Shown here one piece after another: positions 60,814 through 64,000 of a stretch of DNA of 64,000 nt. Source of the stretch: Candidatus Nitrosotalea okcheonensis (GTDB taxonomy: Archaea; Thermoproteota; Nitrososphaeria; Nitrososphaerales; Nitrosopumilaceae); contig NZ_LT841358.1 of NCBI RefSeq assembly GCF_900177045.1, positions 1,474,219-1,538,218 of the forward strand, given 5' to 3'. The notes beneath the pieces were generated by a model, which saw only the letters and a list, made by a program, of their open reading frames with translations, ran no database searches and was not told where the DNA came from. Position 1 is the first letter of the stretch, and each line of letters opens with the position of its first letter. A program made the position numbers and the translations under genes.

Positions 60814-63800
60814 GTGCATAATCAAAAAATTGTCGCAGTCATTGTAATCTTACTTCTCATTCTAGTTCCTTTGTCAAACAGACCAATTTTTGCTTATGAT
60901 GGAGTTATTGCAACAGTTGGTCTATCCTCCGGAGCAAATCCTGTTGGTATAGCAATTAATCCTAATGGTGAAGCAGCAATAGCCAATAATGCTCTTGGTA
61001 CAGTCTCAACTGTTGATACTGCAACAAACACAGTAACCGGAGGTCTTCCTATTGTTGTTGGTAATACTCCGTATGGAATCATTTTTGATTCTTCAAGCAA
61101 TCATTACTTTGAAGCAAATAATGGTGATAGTACAATTTCAGTTATTGATGCTGGGACACACCATGTTGTTGACACTATTGCCTTGCCAGCAAACTCAAAT
61201 CCTACAATGCTTACTTTAGATCCTGTACATCATTACATATTTTCTGCAAATTCTGGGCTTGGTGGTACAGTTTCAGTAATTAATACATCTAATGATAGTA
61301 TTGTTACCACCATATCAATAAACTCAAACCCATATGCAATAGTTTTTGATTCTACTAATGGTTACGTTTACACTGCAAATTATCCCGACATTGTAAGCGT
61401 AATAAATTCAGCAACAAATCCTCCATCTCTGATTCAAAATATTACAATTCCAGCTGCAACCAGTTTAGATGGTATTGAATTTAATCCAACAAACGGTAAC
61501 ATTTACGTATCTGATGGAGGTGCATCATCTGTATACGTAATTAATGGTCTGACATTACAAGCAACTCCTATTCCTGTAGGTTCTGGTCCACAATCACCTG
61601 GATATAATCCTAGTAATGACAATATCTATGTCCCTACCATTGGAGATAATTCTGTTTCGGTGATTAATGGAGCAACCAACTCTGTAAATCAAACCATATC
61701 ATTGATTCCATCATCGTTAGTTACCAATCCGTTTCAAGCTGCGTACAATTCAATTAACAAACACGTTTACGTAACAGATACTGGTAGTAATCAAGTTTCA
61801 GTACTAGGTCCTCAATCGAAAACTACAATCACACTCTCACCGTCATCAGTCAATGTAGGTATTCCAACCACAGTCTCAGTCTTAGTAACAGGCTCATCTC
61901 CAACAGGTACTGTAACATTTACTACAACAACAGGTTCTGGTTCCTTTAATGTAAATTCCTGTACACTTGTATCTGGTACATGCTCTGTCACATTCACACC
62001 AACTGCAGGTCCTGTTAAGATCACAGCGACATATAGTGGTGATGCAAACAATACTGCAAGCTCTGGCCAGTCCACACTCACTGTAACTAAATCTACCACA
62101 ACCACTCTGGTCACACTCTTGCCGTCATCAGTCAATGTAGGTATTCCAACCACAGTCTCAGTCTCAGTAACAGGTTCATCTCCAACAGGTACTGTAACAT
62201 TTACATCAAACTCAACTGGTTCCTTCAGTAACGCGGGTTCCTGTACACTCAACTCCGCAAAGTGCTCTGTCACATTCACACCGTCATCAGTAGGATCTGC
62301 TGTAATTACAGCAAACTATGGCGGTGATGCAACTAACGCAGCAAGCTCTGGCCAGTCCACACTCACTGTAACTAAATCTACCACAACCACTCTGGTCACA
62401 CTCTTGCCGTCATCAGTCAATGTAGGTATTCCAACCACAGTCTCAGTCTCAGTAACAGGTTCATCTCCAACAGGTACTGTAACATTTACATCAAACTCAA
62501 CTGGTTCCTTCAGTAACGCGGGTTCCTGTACACTCAACTCCGCAAAGTGCTCTGTCACATTCACACCGTCATCAGTAGGATCTGCTGTAATTACAGCAAA
62601 CTATGGCGGTGATGCAACTAACGCAGCAAGCTCTGGCCAGTCCACACTCACTGTAAACAAAGTATCAACTACCACTACTCTTACATTCACACCGTCATCA
62701 TCTAATCTTAACAGCCCAACCACAGTCTCAGTCTCAGTAACAGGTTCATCTCCAACAGGTACTGTAACATTTACATCAAACTCAACTGGTTCCTTCAGTA
62801 ACGCGGGTTCCTGTACACTCAACTCCGCAAAGTGCTCTGTCACATTCACACCGTCATCAGTAGGATCTGCTGTAATTACAGCAAACTATGGCGGTGATGC
62901 AACTAACGCAGCAAGCTCTGGCCAGTCCACACTCACTGTAACTAAATCTACCACAACCACTCTGGTCACACTCTTGCCGTCATCAGTCAATGTAGGTATT
63001 CCAACCACAGTCTCAGTCTCAGTAACAGGTTTGTTGCCAACAGGTACTGTAACATTTACTGCCCCCGGTGGTTCCGGCTCATTTAGTCTAGGTTCCTGTA
63101 CACTTGTATCTGGTACATGCTCTGTCACATTCACACCGTCATTACAAGGATCTTTTCTTATCACAGCAAACTATGGCGGTGATGCAACTAACGCAGCAAG
63201 CTCTGGCCAGTCCACACTCACTGTAAACAAAGTATCAACTACCACCACCCTCACACTCTTACCGTCATCAGTCAATGTAGGTATTCCAACCACAGTCTCA
63301 GTCTCAGTAACAGGTTCATCTCCAACAGGTACTGTAACATTTACATCAAACTCAACTGGTTCCTTCAGTAACGCGGGTTCCTGTACACTCAACTCCGCAA
63401 AGTGCTCTGTCACATTCACACCGTCATCAGTAGGCTCTGCTGTAATTACAGCAAACTATGGCGGTGATGCAACTAACGCAGCAAGCTCTGGCCAGTCCAC
63501 ACTCACTGTAAACAAAGTATCAACTACCACTACTCTTACATTCACACCGTCATCATCTAATCTTAACAGCCCAACCACAGTCTCAGTCTCAGTAACAGGT
63601 TCATCTCCAACAGGTACTGTAACATTTACTGCCCCCGGTGGTTCCGGCTCATTTAGTCTAGGTTCCTGTACACTTGTATCTGGTACATGCTCTGTCACAT
63701 TCACACCGTCATCAGTAGGCTCTGTTGTTATCACAGGAAAATATAATGGTGATATGTTTGATGCAACAAGCTCTGCTACAAACACTCTTACTGTAACTCC

Positions 63801-64000
63801 AGTATCTGCAACTACCATTGTTACACTCTTGCCGTCATCAGTCAATGTAGGTATTCCAACCACAGTCTCAGTCTCAATAACAGGTTCATCTCCAACAGGT
63901 ACTGTAACATTTACATCAAACTCAACTGGTTCCTTCAGTAACGCGGGTTCCTGTACACTCAACTCCGCAAAGTGCTCTGTCACATTCACACCGTCATCAG
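60814..64000 (+). CDS. Giant secreted protein: YVTN beta-propeller plus Ig-like repeats (5' part)
   Basis: An open frame from GTG at 60814 (TTG at 60808 also possible) to the window end, over 1060 codons without a stop. It was overlooked as a forward gene because no stop lies in the window. Signal peptide VHNQKIVAVIVILLLILVPL...IFA; a propeller (about 30-330) with YVTN-type blades (NPVGIAINPNGEAAIANNA, NPYAIVFDSTNGYVYTANY, GDNSVSVINGATN). Then Ig-like (Big_3-type) domains of about 95 residues, each with a SCTL...C pair that can form a disulfide and GDATNAASSGQSTLTV at its end. It is a cell-surface adhesin or S-layer-associated type. Confidence 0.85.
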   Translation, partial: MHNQKIVAVIVILLLILVPLSNRPIFAYDGVIATVGLSSGANPVGIAINPNGEAAIANNALGTVSTVDTATNTVTGGLPIVVGNTPYGIIFDSSSNHYFEANNGDSTISVIDAGTHHVVDTIALPANSNPTMLTLDPVHHYIFSANSGLGGTVSVINTSNDSIVTTISINSNPYAIVFDSTNGYVYTANYPDIVSVINSATNPPSLIQNITIPAATSLDGIEFNPTNGNIYVSDGGASSVYVINGLTLQATPIPVGSGPQSPGYNPSNDNIYVPTIGDNSVSVINGATNSVNQTISLIPSSLVTNPFQAAYNSINKHVYVTDTGSNQVSVLGPQSKTTITLSPSSVNVGIPTTVSVLVTGSSPTGTVTFTTTTGSGSFNVNSCTLVSGTCSVTFTPTAGPVKITATYSGDANNTASSGQSTLTVTKSTTTTLVTLLPSSVNVGIPTTVSVSVTGSSPTGTVTFTSNSTGSFSNAGSCTLNSAKCSVTFTPSSVGSAVITANYGGDATNAASSGQSTLTVTKSTTTTLVTLLPSSVNVGIPTTVSVSVTGSSPTGTVTFTSNSTGSFSNAGSCTLNSAKCSVTFTPSSVGSAVITANYGGDATNAASSGQSTLTVNKVSTTTTLTFTPSSSNLNSPTTVSVSVTGSSPTGTVTFTSNSTGSFSNAGSCTLNSAKCSVTFTPSSVGSAVITANYGGDATNAASSGQSTLTVTKSTTTTLVTLLPSSVNVGIPTTVSVSVTGLLPTGTVTFTAPGGSGSFSLGSCTLVSGTCSVTFTPSLQGSFLITANYGGDATNAASSGQSTLTVNKVSTTTTLTLLPSSVNVGIPTTVSVSVTGSSPTGTVTFTSNSTGSFSNAGSCTLNSAKCSVTFTPSSVGSAVITANYGGDATNAASSGQSTLTVNKVSTTTTLTFTPSSSNLNSPTTVSVSVTGSSPTGTVTFTAPGGSGSFSLGSCTLVSGTCSVTFTPSSVGSVVITGKYNGDMFDATSSATNTLTVTPVSATTIVTLLPSSVNVGIPTTVSVSITGSSPTGTVTFTSNSTGSFSNAGSCTLNSAKCSVTFTPSS
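61816..64000 (+). repeat. 285-bp tandem repeats encoding Ig-like domains
   Basis: Unit starts near 61816, 62101, 62386, 62671, 62956, 63241, 63526 and 63811, exactly 285 bp apart. Large blocks are identical at DNA level. Two alternatives exist at several positions: LPSSVNVGIP versus TPSSSNLNSP at the front, and SNSTGSFSNAGSCTLNSAKC versus APGGSGSFSLGSCTLVSGTC in the middle, in different combinations. Minus-strand open frames of 82-177 codons here are shadows of the repeat. Confidence 0.9.

Noticed and set aside
61812..63989. A run of minus-strand open frames of 82-177 codons with repeated MNVTEHFAELSVQEP-type products
   Set aside because: They repeat with the same 285-bp period as the Ig-domain gene on the plus strand, which has a continuous frame, signal peptide and recognised domains. 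The minus frames arise from its codon composition.
61816..64000. CRISPR-like periodic repeats
   Set aside because: Units are 285 bp, in frame and protein-coding throughout; there are no short repeats with unique spacers.

Overview
The window looks like a chromosomal segment of an ammonia-oxidising-type archaeon (Nitrososphaerota/Thaumarchaeota). Support: an archaeal GINS subunit, TFB, a class I CCA-adding enzyme, an archaeosine gene set, GPN GTPase, archaeal RqcH, two CdvB-type (ESCRT-III) paralogs, an aconitase X pair for the archaeal mevalonate route, and a crotonyl-CoA hydratase-type protein of the kind used in the thaumarchaeal 3-hydroxypropionate/4-hydroxybutyrate cycle. The DNA is AT-rich, TTG and GTG starts are common, and several genes have a TATA box about 26 nt before a probably leaderless start. 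No ammonia monooxygenase, rRNA or CRISPR array is present. The genus is not resolvable by eye.

Layout. 1-4.2 kb: GINS, small proteins, an SDR and a sulfide:quinone-reductase-like flavoprotein, tRNA-Pro(GGG), GNAT. 4.2-10.6 kb (minus): XPD-like helicase, then a tight operon thpR-cca-kinase-CDF transporter-AlkA-like glycosylase. 10.7-11.9 kb: a frameshifted TnpB. 11.9-13.8 kb: UPF0200/UPF0201 pair and a secreted protein. 14.1-17.6 kb (minus): prs-tRNA methyltransferase-rnz-sir2 operon. 17.6-21.3 kb: B12-type binding protein, phosphoesterase, hemerythrin, CARF-like regulator. 21.4-24.7 kb: SDR, a structured RNA candidate, TFB, a 36-residue C2H2 zinc-finger protein, first CdvB paralog. 24.7-30.3 kb: MFS transporter, coiled-coil protein, regulators. 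30.4-31.6 kb: intact TnpB between inverted repeats. 31.7-36.6 kb: NHL-repeat exported protein, queE-folE and queC. 36.6-45 kb: transporter, CoA hydratase, thrB, GPN GTPase, flippase-like protein, SDR, zinc ribbon, glycosyltransferase, THUMP protein. 45.3-53.6 kb: cysH-sat, nth, AcnX pair, RqcH operon. 53.7-56.4 kb: cbiT-cbiL-cbiF, with a dead TnpB between cbiL and cbiF. 56.4-59.5 kb: a racemase-like protein lacking both catalytic cysteines, second CdvB paralog, family 5 uracil-DNA glycosylase, exported protein. 59.5-64 kb: a surface-protein region with a tail-fibre-like exported protein between 154/152-bp direct repeats, and the 5' part of a giant secreted beta-propeller plus Ig-repeat protein that runs off the window.

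Themes. RNA maturation and quality control (cca, thpR, rnz, THUMP methyltransferase, RqcH, archaeosine genes), base-excision repair (AlkA-like, Nth, UDG), assimilatory sulfate reduction, cobalamin synthesis and B12 binding, and cell-surface proteins. The most interesting signals are non-coding: an upstream module with identical spacing shared by both CdvB paralogs, a GC-rich folded RNA candidate at 22379-22465, a C/D-box sRNA candidate at 18613-18656, and a tandem operator-like repeat before the micro zinc-finger gene. Among proteins, the double Cys-to-Ser racemase homolog, the THUMP protein without a PP-loop and the IS-rewritten CbiL C-terminus stand out.
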